This document shows positions 1-5,804 of a stretch of 7,214 bases of DNA, in pieces. Numbering within the stretch: position 1 is the first letter of the stretch; every line of letters starts with the position of its first letter. This stretch comes from JADJYF01 sp043782755 (GTDB taxonomy: Bacteria; Pseudomonadota; Gammaproteobacteria; Ga0077536). A program made the position numbers and the translations under genes. The stretch covers positions 1 through 7,214 of the forward strand of contig JAYWAC010000040.1 of the NCBI GenBank assembly GCA_043782755.1, given 5' to 3'. The notes under the pieces were generated by a model. That model made no database searches. It was not told where the DNA came from and saw nothing but the letters and a program-made list of their open reading frames with translations.

Positions 1-1091
1 GTGATGCGCGCGCCTGCGACGACGGTGGTCTTGTCGGCATTGGCGATCTTCGCGTCTGCGCCGTGCCAGCCACCGCCGATACGCACTTCACCACCCGCGC
101 TCGCGCCGTTGACGTTGATGACGCCATGTTCGAGCACCGCCACCCGCTCGCCACTGACGACGATATGTCCGCCGGCGGCGTCGCGGCCACCGGCGTCAAC
201 CCGGCCGTCGACCAAGGTCGTGCCCTGCGCGCTTTCGATGCGAATGTCACCGCCGCTCGCGCCGCGCGCGGTGGTCACCGCCATCGCGCTCTGCGTCACG
301 TCACCCTGGGCCGACAGCACGATGCGTCCGCCGGCATCATGTGATAAGGCGTTGGCACTGACTGTGCCACTGTTCTTGAGGGTGCCGGCGAAGACGCCGA
401 TGGCGCCCTGCTCGGCCAGCAGCTTGCCGAGGTTCACGACCTTATCGCTAGGCGCCTGTACCTGGAAGGTGACATCGTCGATATCGAGACTCGCGAGACG
501 CACGCTCTTGCCGGCCGCCAGGATCAACTGGCCCTGATCGACGCTCAAGGTGCCGGTGTTTTCGATGGTCGGCGCGATGAAAACAATCTCGCCGCCGCGC
601 GCGGCCTTGATGTAACCCTCGTTACTGATCGCACCTGACTTCTCATCACCGGCAAAGGCATAACGCCCGGCAATGAAGTCGACGTCCTTGATGTCGAGGG
701 TGGAAGCGACGAGCCCGGCGGTGTCGACACGCGCATTGGCGCCAAAGGCGACGCCATTGGGATTGATCAGAAAGACGCGACCATTGGATACCAGCTGGCC
801 GAGGATGGCGGAAGGGTCGCCGCCGGTGACGCGATTCAAAACCGCGCTCTTGTTCGATTGCTGGACGAAGCGCGTCAGTTCGCCGCGCGCGATGGAGAAG
901 CCCTGCCAGTTGATGATGGCGCCGGGCGAATTGGCGATGTCGAGGATGCCGGCCGCCGGCTGCGTGATGCGGGCCTGACCGTGGGCGACCACCGCACCGG
1001 TCGGATTGGCCTGCGCGGCCGTGCCGCTCAGCAAGCCAGCAATCACGCCCGCCAGCATGGTGCGCGACCTATTCAATGTTCCTGGCGACAT
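1..1091 (-). CDS. TpsA: filamentous haemagglutinin/HMW1-like exoprotein, N-terminal part (truncated by window)
   Basis: This is the secreted partner of a two-partner secretion system, probably a large surface beta-helix adhesin. I translated it by hand; about 363 codons stay open from 1091 to the window start and the C-terminus lies outside. Seen: an N-terminus MSPGTLNRSRTM, a hydrophobic stretch LAGVIAGLLSGTA, and a likely signal-peptidase site after AQA (about residue 28). The TPS domain follows, with IINWQGFSI (about 59-67), SAVLNRVTGGDPSAILGQL (about 82-100) and FLINPNGVAFG (about 107-117), which carries the NPNG motif. From about residue 245 come Gly-rich repeats of the GGxIxI / GGEVRIGGG type, which in this family build the right-handed beta-helix. 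The NRVTGxxPSxILGQL pattern is HMW1-like. Start: ATG 1091 is chosen because it gives the signal peptide a basic n-region. ATG 1058 has a better-spaced AGG (9 nt) but no positive charge, so it remains possible. The frame closes upstream at a TAG (1196-1194). The partner tpsB lies upstream on the same strand. Confidence 0.9.
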   Translation of the reverse strand, partial: MSPGTLNRSRTMLAGVIAGLLSGTAAQANPTGAVVAHGQARITQPAAGILDIANSPGAIINWQGFSIARGELTRFVQQSNKSAVLNRVTGGDPSAILGQLVSNGRVFLINPNGVAFGANARVDTAGLVASTLDIKDVDFIAGRYAFAGDEKSGAISNEGYIKAARGGEIVFIAPTIENTGTLSVDQGQLILAAGKSVRLASLDIDDVTFQVQAPSDKVVNLGKLLAEQGAIGVFAGTLKNSGTVSANALSHDAGGRIVLSAQGDVTQSAMAVTTARGASGGDIRIESAQGTTLVDGRVDAGGRDAAGGHIVVSGERVAVLEHGVINVNGASAGGEVRIGGGWHGADAKIANADKTTVVAGARI

Positions 1092-1200
1092 ATCCCTGGT
1101 CCGAAAGATGGTGGCACTTGCCGCCGCGCATGGCTGGGCGTGCTCGAATTCGATGGGGTTTGATACCCGATTTACCGGGGAGGCGCCAGCGACCTATTCA
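1064..1200. repeat. 12-bp direct repeat GCGACCTATTCA (1064-1075 and 1189-1200)
   Basis: The identical 12-mer occurs at 1064-1075 and 1189-1200, 125 bp apart, around the start of tpsA. On the minus strand both copies read TGAATAGGTCGC, which contains an AGG. The inner copy sits just upstream of the alternative tpsA start ATG 1058, and the outer copy carries the TAG that closes the tpsA frame upstream. It could be a trace of a local duplication, a flanking duplication from an insertion, or coincidence; no function is evident. Confidence 0.5.
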
Positions 1201-1238
1201 CGCTGTGCGCAATGGACGTGTAAATGAAGGTTAAGACC

Positions 1239-1381
1239 AGAACCGGTCTCAAAATTAAGCGAGCGCAGTCAGTTCGCGCGTCGCCGGCGCGGAGAAACCA
1301 CAACATATATAGAAATACGTGAGGATTTCGAGCACCGCCGGCGCGCGAAATGGCAAGCGCAGCCATTTTGAGACCGGTTCT
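1239..1381. repeat. 143-bp palindromic element with 17-bp terminal inverted repeats (MITE-like)
   Basis: AGAACCGGTCTCAAAAT at 1239-1255 is repeated as a perfect 17-bp inverted copy at 1365-1381. An inner pair of arms also matches: TTCGCGCG (1273-1280) with 1342-1349, and CCGGCG (1284-1289) with 1336-1341, leaving a 3-nt bulge at 1281-1283. The central loop (1290-1335) is AT-richer than its surroundings. Between outer and inner arms lie unpaired stretches of 17 and 15 nt, the latter able to form a small ATGGC/GCCAT hairpin. The right end is 4 bp from the tpsB stop, so the element fills most of the tpsB-tpsA gap. It has no room for a transposase, no clear target duplication at its ends, and no U-tract after the stem, so it is not a textbook terminator. 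The structure fits a non-autonomous mobile repeat or a large RNA hairpin in the tpsBA transcript. Confidence 0.7.
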
Positions 1382-1385
1382 ACGC

Positions 1386-2948
1386 TCAGTAGCGATAAGT
1401 GAGGCTAACGTGGCATTTGGTGCCGCTTGCGCTGGGGTCGCGCGCGTCGACGACCTCGTGACCGTAATCAACCGCCAGCGAGAGTTGCTGGCGCCATTGC
1501 CAGCGCAGGCCGAGACCGACGCTCGCGATCACCTCGTGATCGATTTCGCCGACTTGCGAGAAATAACGCTCGACATGCCCGGCGTCGAAAAAGGTCAGCA
1601 GTCGAATGTTATAGGGCAAGGGGGGCGCCCAGATTTCAAAGCCCAAGCGTTCGCCGTCGTCGCCGGTCACGCCACGCTCTTGAAAGCCGCGCACCGAGCC
1701 GACCCCGCCGACGCCGAACTCCTCGCCGGCAATCATGGCCTCGCCCGCCACCTGACCTTCGACCATCAGCACCGCCTGCCACTCATGCGGCAGGCTGGCG
1801 GTCAGGCGCGCGTCGTAACGGAAGGCATCCCATTCGGCGCGGGCATGGGCACGGGCATGCTCGTAGTTGCGCCCGTCGTTGTGATCGCCACCGCCCAGAT
1901 TGCGCGCATAGCTCATATTCAGATCGGCCACCAGCCAGCTGCCACGAAACTCGCCCTGATAGCGCAAGGTCAGCGGCCGGCTGCGCACCTGGCCGCCGAT
2001 AGGCCGGCCCTGAAAGGCGACATCGTTCCGGAACAGGCGGTCATCAATGCCGATGCCGACCTGCTGGCGCCAGGCGCCGATCTGGTTCAGGTATTGACTG
2101 TAAGTGAAGCCGAAGAAATCGCCAGCGCCGCTGACATCGAACACATTCTGAATGCGTCCGCTGTTGATGTCGGAATGGGCGTAATAGAAGGTGCTGACGC
2201 CAGCCAGAGTATAGGTCGGCACGCGGTAGTTGATGACGGCCTGTTTGACGTTCTCGGTGTCCTCGGGCGAGGTCGTGTAGACCACGGTCGCGGCATCGTC
2301 ATGGCTGAGCAGATTGGAATGCATGGCGCCGACGGCGAGACGCGAGGTCGCGAGATCGGGCGTGCCGAGATTGCTGATGTTGGCAAACACCGACCACGGC
2401 CGACGATCCTGCACGGCCAGCTCGGCGTCGACGCTGTCGGGCTTATCGGACTCCTTGAGGTTGAGCGTCAGGTGCCGGTCGGGCTGATCGTTGGCGAGGG
2501 CCAGCGAGCGCGCCAGGCGTTTGATGTCGGGCGTCGCGCCGGCTTTCAAGCTCGGCACGGTACGCAAAACATTGGCCTCGGAAAAATGCTTGTTGCCGCT
2601 GACCGTCAACGCACCGACGGTCAGTGCCGTGACCTTGAGCTGTACGGTGTCGTGCTCGATGGTCTGCGGCGGCAGGAGCACGCGGTGAAAGATGAAACCC
2701 TGGGCACGGAGCGCCTGCTCGAGGCCCTTGGCGGCAGCAGTCAGATCCGACAGGCCATGCTTGTGGCCCTTGAAAGGCTCGAGGATGCGCGCCGTTTCTT
2801 GCGCCGAGAGCGGATTGGCGCCACTCACCTCGTAACTGCTGACCTCGAGGCCGGGCACCTGCTCAGCCGCCGTGGCCGCGACCAGCCACAGACTCAAGAA
2901 CACGCCAACGATGGCGCGTGCAACGCGAACTTTGACCGGCGATGCCAC
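1386..2948 (-). CDS. TpsB: two-partner secretion outer-membrane transporter (ShlB/FhaC/HecB family)
   Basis: This outer-membrane protein captures the TPS domain of its partner in the periplasm and threads it through a beta-barrel. It has 520 residues, slightly shorter than FhaC. Seen: a signal peptide with a basic start (K6, R8, R11), a hydrophobic core 12-25 and likely cleavage near A27-A28. Two POTRA-like modules span about 33-108 and 109-167, the first with the family's typical GFIFHRVLLPPQ stretch (about 84-95). A barrel of alternating beta strands runs from about 180 to 520. It contains the conserved VRGF (419-422), which in FhaC lies on the pore loop L6, and FDAG (454-457). The chain ends LTYRY with a terminal aromatic, as expected for BAM-dependent barrels. 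The start is a GTG; no in-frame ATG lies nearby. A GGAG lies 12 nt before it, which is long, so initiation may be weak. The partner tpsA follows on the same strand after the palindromic element. Confidence 0.95.
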   Translation of the reverse strand: MASPVKVRVARAIVGVFLSLWLVAATAAEQVPGLEVSSYEVSGANPLSAQETARILEPFKGHKHGLSDLTAAAKGLEQALRAQGFIFHRVLLPPQTIEHDTVQLKVTALTVGALTVSGNKHFSEANVLRTVPSLKAGATPDIKRLARSLALANDQPDRHLTLNLKESDKPDSVDAELAVQDRRPWSVFANISNLGTPDLATSRLAVGAMHSNLLSHDDAATVVYTTSPEDTENVKQAVINYRVPTYTLAGVSTFYYAHSDINSGRIQNVFDVSGAGDFFGFTYSQYLNQIGAWRQQVGIGIDDRLFRNDVAFQGRPIGGQVRSRPLTLRYQGEFRGSWLVADLNMSYARNLGGGDHNDGRNYEHARAHARAEWDAFRYDARLTASLPHEWQAVLMVEGQVAGEAMIAGEEFGVGGVGSVRGFQERGVTGDDGERLGFEIWAPPLPYNIRLLTFFDAGHVERYFSQVGEIDHEVIASVGLGLRWQWRQQLSLAVDYGHEVVDARDPSASGTKCHVSLTYRY

Positions 2949-3001
2949 CGCTATCTCTCACTCCAAACGATCTTTGCCCGCGCGCCGGCCTGGCATTGCG
3001 C

Positions 3002-3025
3002 TCCTCGAGAGCAGCGCGTCGAGGA
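3002..3025. repeat. Small inverted repeat in the tpsB leader region
   Basis: TCCTCGA (3002-3008) and TCGAGGA (3019-3025) form a perfect 7-bp stem with a 10-nt loop, 53 bp upstream of the tpsB start codon. It lies in the 229-bp region between the divergent tpsB and lipoprotein genes. It could be an operator or a leader-RNA hairpin; a chance palindrome is also possible in GC-rich DNA. I see no convincing sigma-70 promoter in this region for either gene. Confidence 0.3.
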
Positions 3026-3177
3026 TGGAAGCATCATGCCATACATCGGTTTAATCCCCATAACTCGACACTCTCTCAAGTGTGAGCGAAGTCCGGTCAG
3101 GGCCTCACCACTCAAGGCCCCTGCCGCCGACGCCGCTACCCGGACTAGATCTGAACCGGGTGCGCCCAGAGAGTCCG

Positions 3178-3618
3178 ATGTTCCGCCAATTCTTTGTCCT
3201 TGCCTTGTTGAGCAGCGCTATCGCCGGCTGTACCAGTGCAGCCCCACGTCGCCATGACACCGCCATCGGTGCGGTGCAGGCGGTGTATGTCGAAGTCGCG
3301 CCGGACATCTATGTCAGCGAACGGCTGCTCGCCGCGCCACCGACACAGGACTACTGGGTCAAGGTCGCGATCAGCGGCACGGACACGGTGGGCGACACGG
3401 CCATGGCGCTGGTGCCGGCCGCGATGCGGCTGGCGGCGGGCGATCAGGTGGCCGTCGAAGTGGTGGCGCCGTTGAGCCGCGACCCGGCGATGCCAACGCG
3501 GCGCGCCAACCGGGTGCGGAATCTGCTCCGCCACGGCGCGCTCGCACAATCCGCGACGCCGCCCCATGGCGATGTCATCGACCGTTATCTGAGCGATACC
3601 ACTGCCAACGCGCCCTGA
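3178..3618 (+). CDS. Small putative outer-membrane lipoprotein of unknown function
   Basis: I do not recognise the family. The product is 146 residues. It begins MFRQFFVLALLSSAIAGC, a lipoprotein signal peptide with one basic residue, a hydrophobic core and the lipobox IAGC with the acylated Cys at 18. Thr at +2 rather than Asp suggests Lol sorting to the outer membrane. The mature part is short and mixed: beta-like segments (AVQAVYVEVAPDIYVSERLL, YWVKVAIS, DQVAVEVVAP), then a basic stretch RRANRVRNLLRHG (about 112-124) and a C-terminus ending DRYLSDTTANAP. The ATG at 3178 is preferred over an upstream start at 3082 because only the shorter form puts the signal peptide at the N-terminus. The ribosome site (GAGAG) is weak. 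It is the only plus-strand gene here, divergent from tpsB and convergent with the epimerase gene (39 bp between stops). A link to either neighbour cannot be shown. Confidence 0.8.
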   Translation: MFRQFFVLALLSSAIAGCTSAAPRRHDTAIGAVQAVYVEVAPDIYVSERLLAAPPTQDYWVKVAISGTDTVGDTAMALVPAAMRLAAGDQVAVEVVAPLSRDPAMPTRRANRVRNLLRHGALAQSATPPHGDVIDRYLSDTTANAP

Positions 3619-3657
3619 GGGCGACATCGTCTATTCCTGCGAATTGACCGCACCGAC

Positions 3658-4710
3658 TCAGTGCTCGAGAAAATCTTTCAGCAGCACCACCATTTTCGCA
3701 CCTGCATCGCCGTCGCCATACTCAGGAATGTCGACCCGCGGTGTCACGTAGTCCGCTTGCGTCCACAAGCGATTCCAGCCGGCGGCCAGGGTTTCTGTCC
3801 ATTCCGTGTCGTCGCGCAAGGTCACGCAGGGCACGCGGTGGAAATAGGCTTCTTTCTGCACGCCACCGGAATCGGTCAGCACCATCGCCGCGCTGCCGAG
3901 CAGACGATGCATGTCGAAATAACCGACCGGCTCTAGCAAACGCAGGCCTGCGGTATCGATGCCGAAACGTGCCAACACCTGACGCGTACGTGGATGCAGC
4001 GGCAACACTATCGGCTTGCCGACCGCCGCGCGTCGCAAGTGTTCGAGTATCGCGCGCAGCCGCGTTTCGTCGTCGGTGTTCTCGCTGCGATGGATAGTGC
4101 TGAGCACGTACTGGCCCGGCGTCAGCGCGCAACGCTCGAGAATATCCGACTGACCCAAGGCGGCGTGCCGCGCATAAAGTGTGGCATCGAACATCACGTC
4201 ACCGGTGTGATGGACGCCCTGAATGATTCCTTCCCGTTGCAGATTTGAGATCGCGTCAAAAGTCGGACAAAACAGCAAGGCGCTCAGATGGTCGACCAGC
4301 ACACGATTGATCTCTTCGGGCATGCGACGATTGAAGGAGCGCAGCCCGGCTTCGACATGGGCCACAGGAATGTGCAACTTGGCCGCCGCCAGCGCGCCGG
4401 CGAGTGTGGAATTGGTGTCGCCGTAGACCAGCACCAGAGCGGGTCGCGTGTCGAGCAACACGGCCTCAATCGCTTCCAGCATGTGACCGGTCATCTGACC
4501 GTGATGACCCCCATGAATATCGAGATTGAAGCGCGGTGTCGGGATCGCGAGTTCGCGAAAGAAGATCTCCGACATGTTGTCGTCGAAGTGCTGACCGGTG
4601 TGGATCAAATCTTCCGACAGCGCAGGCTCGGCGAGCAAGGCGCGACTGAGCGCCGCTGCCTTGATGAATTGCGGACGGGCACCGACGATGGTGGCAATAC
4701 GATGGGTCAT
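3658..4710 (-). CDS. wecB: Non-hydrolysing UDP-N-acetylglucosamine 2-epimerase (WecB/WbpI type)
   Basis: This cytoplasmic enzyme inverts C2 of UDP-GlcNAc, or of a modified UDP-GlcNAc, to give the UDP-mannosamine form for surface glycans. It has 350 residues; E. coli WecB is somewhat longer. Seen in order: GARPQFIKAAA (10-20), HTGQHFD (37-43), VYGDTNSTLAGA (95-106), HVEAGLRS (118-125), MPEEINR (130-136), STIHRSEN (204-211), LPLHPRTRQ (236-244), LTDSGGVQKEAYF (278-290) and LRDDTEWTET (298-307). D98, E120, E132/E133 and H207 align by motif with the acidic residues and histidine used by E. coli WecB. The GARPQFIKA start resembles WbpI-type enzymes, which act on UDP-2,3-diacetamido-glucuronate, more than the GTRPEAIK of classical WecB. 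The substrate is therefore open and the symbol is generic. Its ATG overlaps the stop of the preceding frame (ATGA) and has an SD-like GAGGAA 8 nt upstream, so translational coupling is likely. It is the last gene of the minus-strand operon seen here. Confidence 0.93.
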   Translation of the reverse strand: MTHRIATIVGARPQFIKAAALSRALLAEPALSEDLIHTGQHFDDNMSEIFFRELAIPTPRFNLDIHGGHHGQMTGHMLEAIEAVLLDTRPALVLVYGDTNSTLAGALAAAKLHIPVAHVEAGLRSFNRRMPEEINRVLVDHLSALLFCPTFDAISNLQREGIIQGVHHTGDVMFDATLYARHAALGQSDILERCALTPGQYVLSTIHRSENTDDETRLRAILEHLRRAAVGKPIVLPLHPRTRQVLARFGIDTAGLRLLEPVGYFDMHRLLGSAAMVLTDSGGVQKEAYFHRVPCVTLRDDTEWTETLAAGWNRLWTQADYVTPRVDIPEYGDGDAGAKMVVLLKDFLEH

Positions 4711-4939
4711 GCGGCGACTTCCTCGGCGGCCATGACGCGGGCCACCAGCTGTTCCAGTCTCGCCATTTGAGAGTTGGCGGACAGTTCCGCAGCATAACGA
4801 TGGGAATTGGCGAAGTTCACCGGCGGCAGGATGTAGAAGCCGAGGTCGTTACGATTGATGGACTCGGAGATCTGTGCAGCAAGGCGGGAGCGCCAAGCCT
4901 GTCGTCAACCGCCCGATTGGCGACGAAGATGTTCGCCAT
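4707..4939 (-). pseudogene. Small unrecognised reading frame, apparently frameshifted, between acyltransferase and epimerase genes
   Basis: I do not recognise the product. From ATG 4939 (overlapping the acyltransferase end by 35 bp) one frame begins MANIFVANRAVDDRLGAPAL, with codons mostly ending in G or C. Past about 4880 this frame turns to A/T-ending codons. The frame one base back then becomes coding-like: it includes SINRNDLGFYILPPVNFAN and SQMARLEQLVARVMAAEEVA, and ends in a TGA that overlaps the epimerase ATG as ATGA. One missing base near 4872-4890 (for example CTG-CACAG for CTGGCACAG) would join the halves into a protein of about 77 residues. Alternatives: a sequencing error in an intact gene, a real decayed gene, a -1 programmed frameshift, an internal GTG or ATG start in the second half, or readthrough of the acyltransferase TGA (4905-4907), which is in the same frame. 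No clear SD precedes ATG 4939. The role is unknown. Confidence 0.45.
4719..4724 (-). promoter_or_regulatory. Ribosome binding site of the epimerase gene
   Basis: GAGGAA on the minus strand lies 8 nt before the epimerase ATG (4710). It falls inside the last codons of the preceding reading frame, consistent with reinitiation after that frame terminates at the ATGA overlap. Confidence 0.7.
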
Positions 4940-5804
4940 GAGGTACAGCAAAGTTACCTGTCACCCGTGCCCCGTCCGGCACATCGCGAACCACCACGGA
5001 ACCGATAGTCACGGTTGACTTCTTACCGATGGTAAGTCCATTGGAAATGGTCGCGTTGGGACCAATGTAGGCGTCATCGAGTATCGTCACGCGGCCGCTC
5101 AGCATCGAGCAGGCGGTCATCTTTACACCACGCCCAAGCACACAGTCGTGGGCGACGTGCACGAGGTTGTCGAACGAGCAGTTGTCGCCGATCTCGGTGA
5201 ACAGCGGAAAGATGCTGCGCGCCACCGTAGTGTTGGCGAGGAACGCGCAATTGTCCCCGATCAACACACCACCGGCTTGTGGCAACAGAGTGGATTTGCC
5301 ATCCAGGATCGAGACCTCGTAGGCCGGCGAACCGATTACCGTGCCTGGTCCGATGAAACAGTCGGCACCAACGATCGAGCGTTCGTGCACCGAGGCATGA
5401 GGCGCGATCAGCGTATTTGCGCCGATTTCGACATCGGTCGGGGCCACATAGGCGCTCGGATGGATCTGTGCGGTCGGATGGATACGCGACTCGAAGGAAT
5501 TCCAGAACGCGTTCTTGCGCACCAGTTCGCGGTGTACTTCGAGACTCGCCCGCACCGGCGAATCGGAAATCGCGCAACCGAGTTCAGGCGGGATTTCGTC
5601 AACGATATCCGGCGTGCAGATCACGGCCGCGATGCCATCGAGGCATTCCATAAGCTCGCGCAGATATTTCCTGCCTCCGACCGGCACCACCCGACCAGCA
5701 AGACGCGTCGGAATCTTGCCGATGGCGTGGAAAGAGCAATCCCGATGGATGCTCAAGAACACGGCCGAATATTCGCTAAGCAGCCGATGTGACCGGACGA
5801 ACAT
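4905..5804 (-). CDS. LpxD-like left-handed beta-helix acyltransferase for a surface-polysaccharide sugar
   Basis: The product is 299 residues and most likely transfers an acyl group to the amino group of a nucleotide sugar in the cytoplasm. Seen: an N-terminal alpha/beta part (1 to about 100) with AAVICTPDIVDEIPPELG (about 59-76), similar in style to the uridine-binding domain of LpxD. Hexapeptide repeats of a left-handed beta-helix run from about 108 to 286 (IHPTAQIHPSAYVAPTDVEI, IGPGTVIG, VLIGDN, IGPNATISNGLTIG). The stretch DNLVHVAHD carries H216 and H219; H219 sits where LpxD has its catalytic His in DNxxxIAH. The C-terminus VTGNFAVPH is typical of sugar acyltransferases. The start is ATG 5804 because GGAGGA lies 5 nt before it; a longer frame to 5864 lacks this and only overlaps the upstream gene. 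It overlaps the glycosyltransferase end by 29 bp. True lpxD is less likely, since no lpxA, lpxB, fabZ or bamA neighbours are seen and the gene sits with epimerase and glycosyltransferase genes. The acyl donor and sugar are unknown. Confidence 0.85.
   Translation of the reverse strand: MFVRSHRLLSEYSAVFLSIHRDCSFHAIGKIPTRLAGRVVPVGGRKYLRELMECLDGIAAVICTPDIVDEIPPELGCAISDSPVRASLEVHRELVRKNAFWNSFESRIHPTAQIHPSAYVAPTDVEIGANTLIAPHASVHERSIVGADCFIGPGTVIGSPAYEVSILDGKSTLLPQAGGVLIGDNCAFLANTTVARSIFPLFTEIGDNCSFDNLVHVAHDCVLGRGVKMTACSMLSGRVTILDDAYIGPNATISNGLTIGKKSTVTIGSVVVRDVPDGARVTGNFAVPHGEHLRRQSGG

Noticed and set aside
1..537. A plus-strand frame at the window start
   Set aside because: It is the complement of the TpsA TPS and repeat region, and the minus strand has the clear TPS motifs.
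1239..1381. Reading the palindrome as an intrinsic terminator
   Set aside because: The outer stem is long, but no run of T follows on either strand and the loop structure is too large for a standard terminator.
1172..1471. A 99-codon minus-strand frame across the palindromic element
   Set aside because: It combines an out-of-frame piece of tpsB with the repeat and has no protein-like features. If the element is multicopy, similar spurious proteins will appear in databases.
3051..3079. A possible minus-strand promoter for tpsB (TTGAGA, 17 nt, GATTAA)
   Set aside because: The -35 is reasonable but the -10 matches only half of the consensus, so it is not better than chance in a region of this length.
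3100..3120. GGGCCT/AGGCCC 6-bp inverted repeat before the lipoprotein gene
   Set aside because: Short stem, 9-nt loop and no T-tract; too weak to call a terminator or operator.
1350..3257. A 635-codon open frame on the plus strand opposite tpsB
   Set aside because: It mirrors tpsB on the other strand. Long antisense frames are common in GC-rich coding DNA, and its translation shows no domain, while the minus strand encodes a complete canonical TpsB.
3619..3657. Possible shared terminator between the convergent lipoprotein and epimerase genes
   Set aside because: The 39 bp contain no clear stem with a T-tract on either strand.
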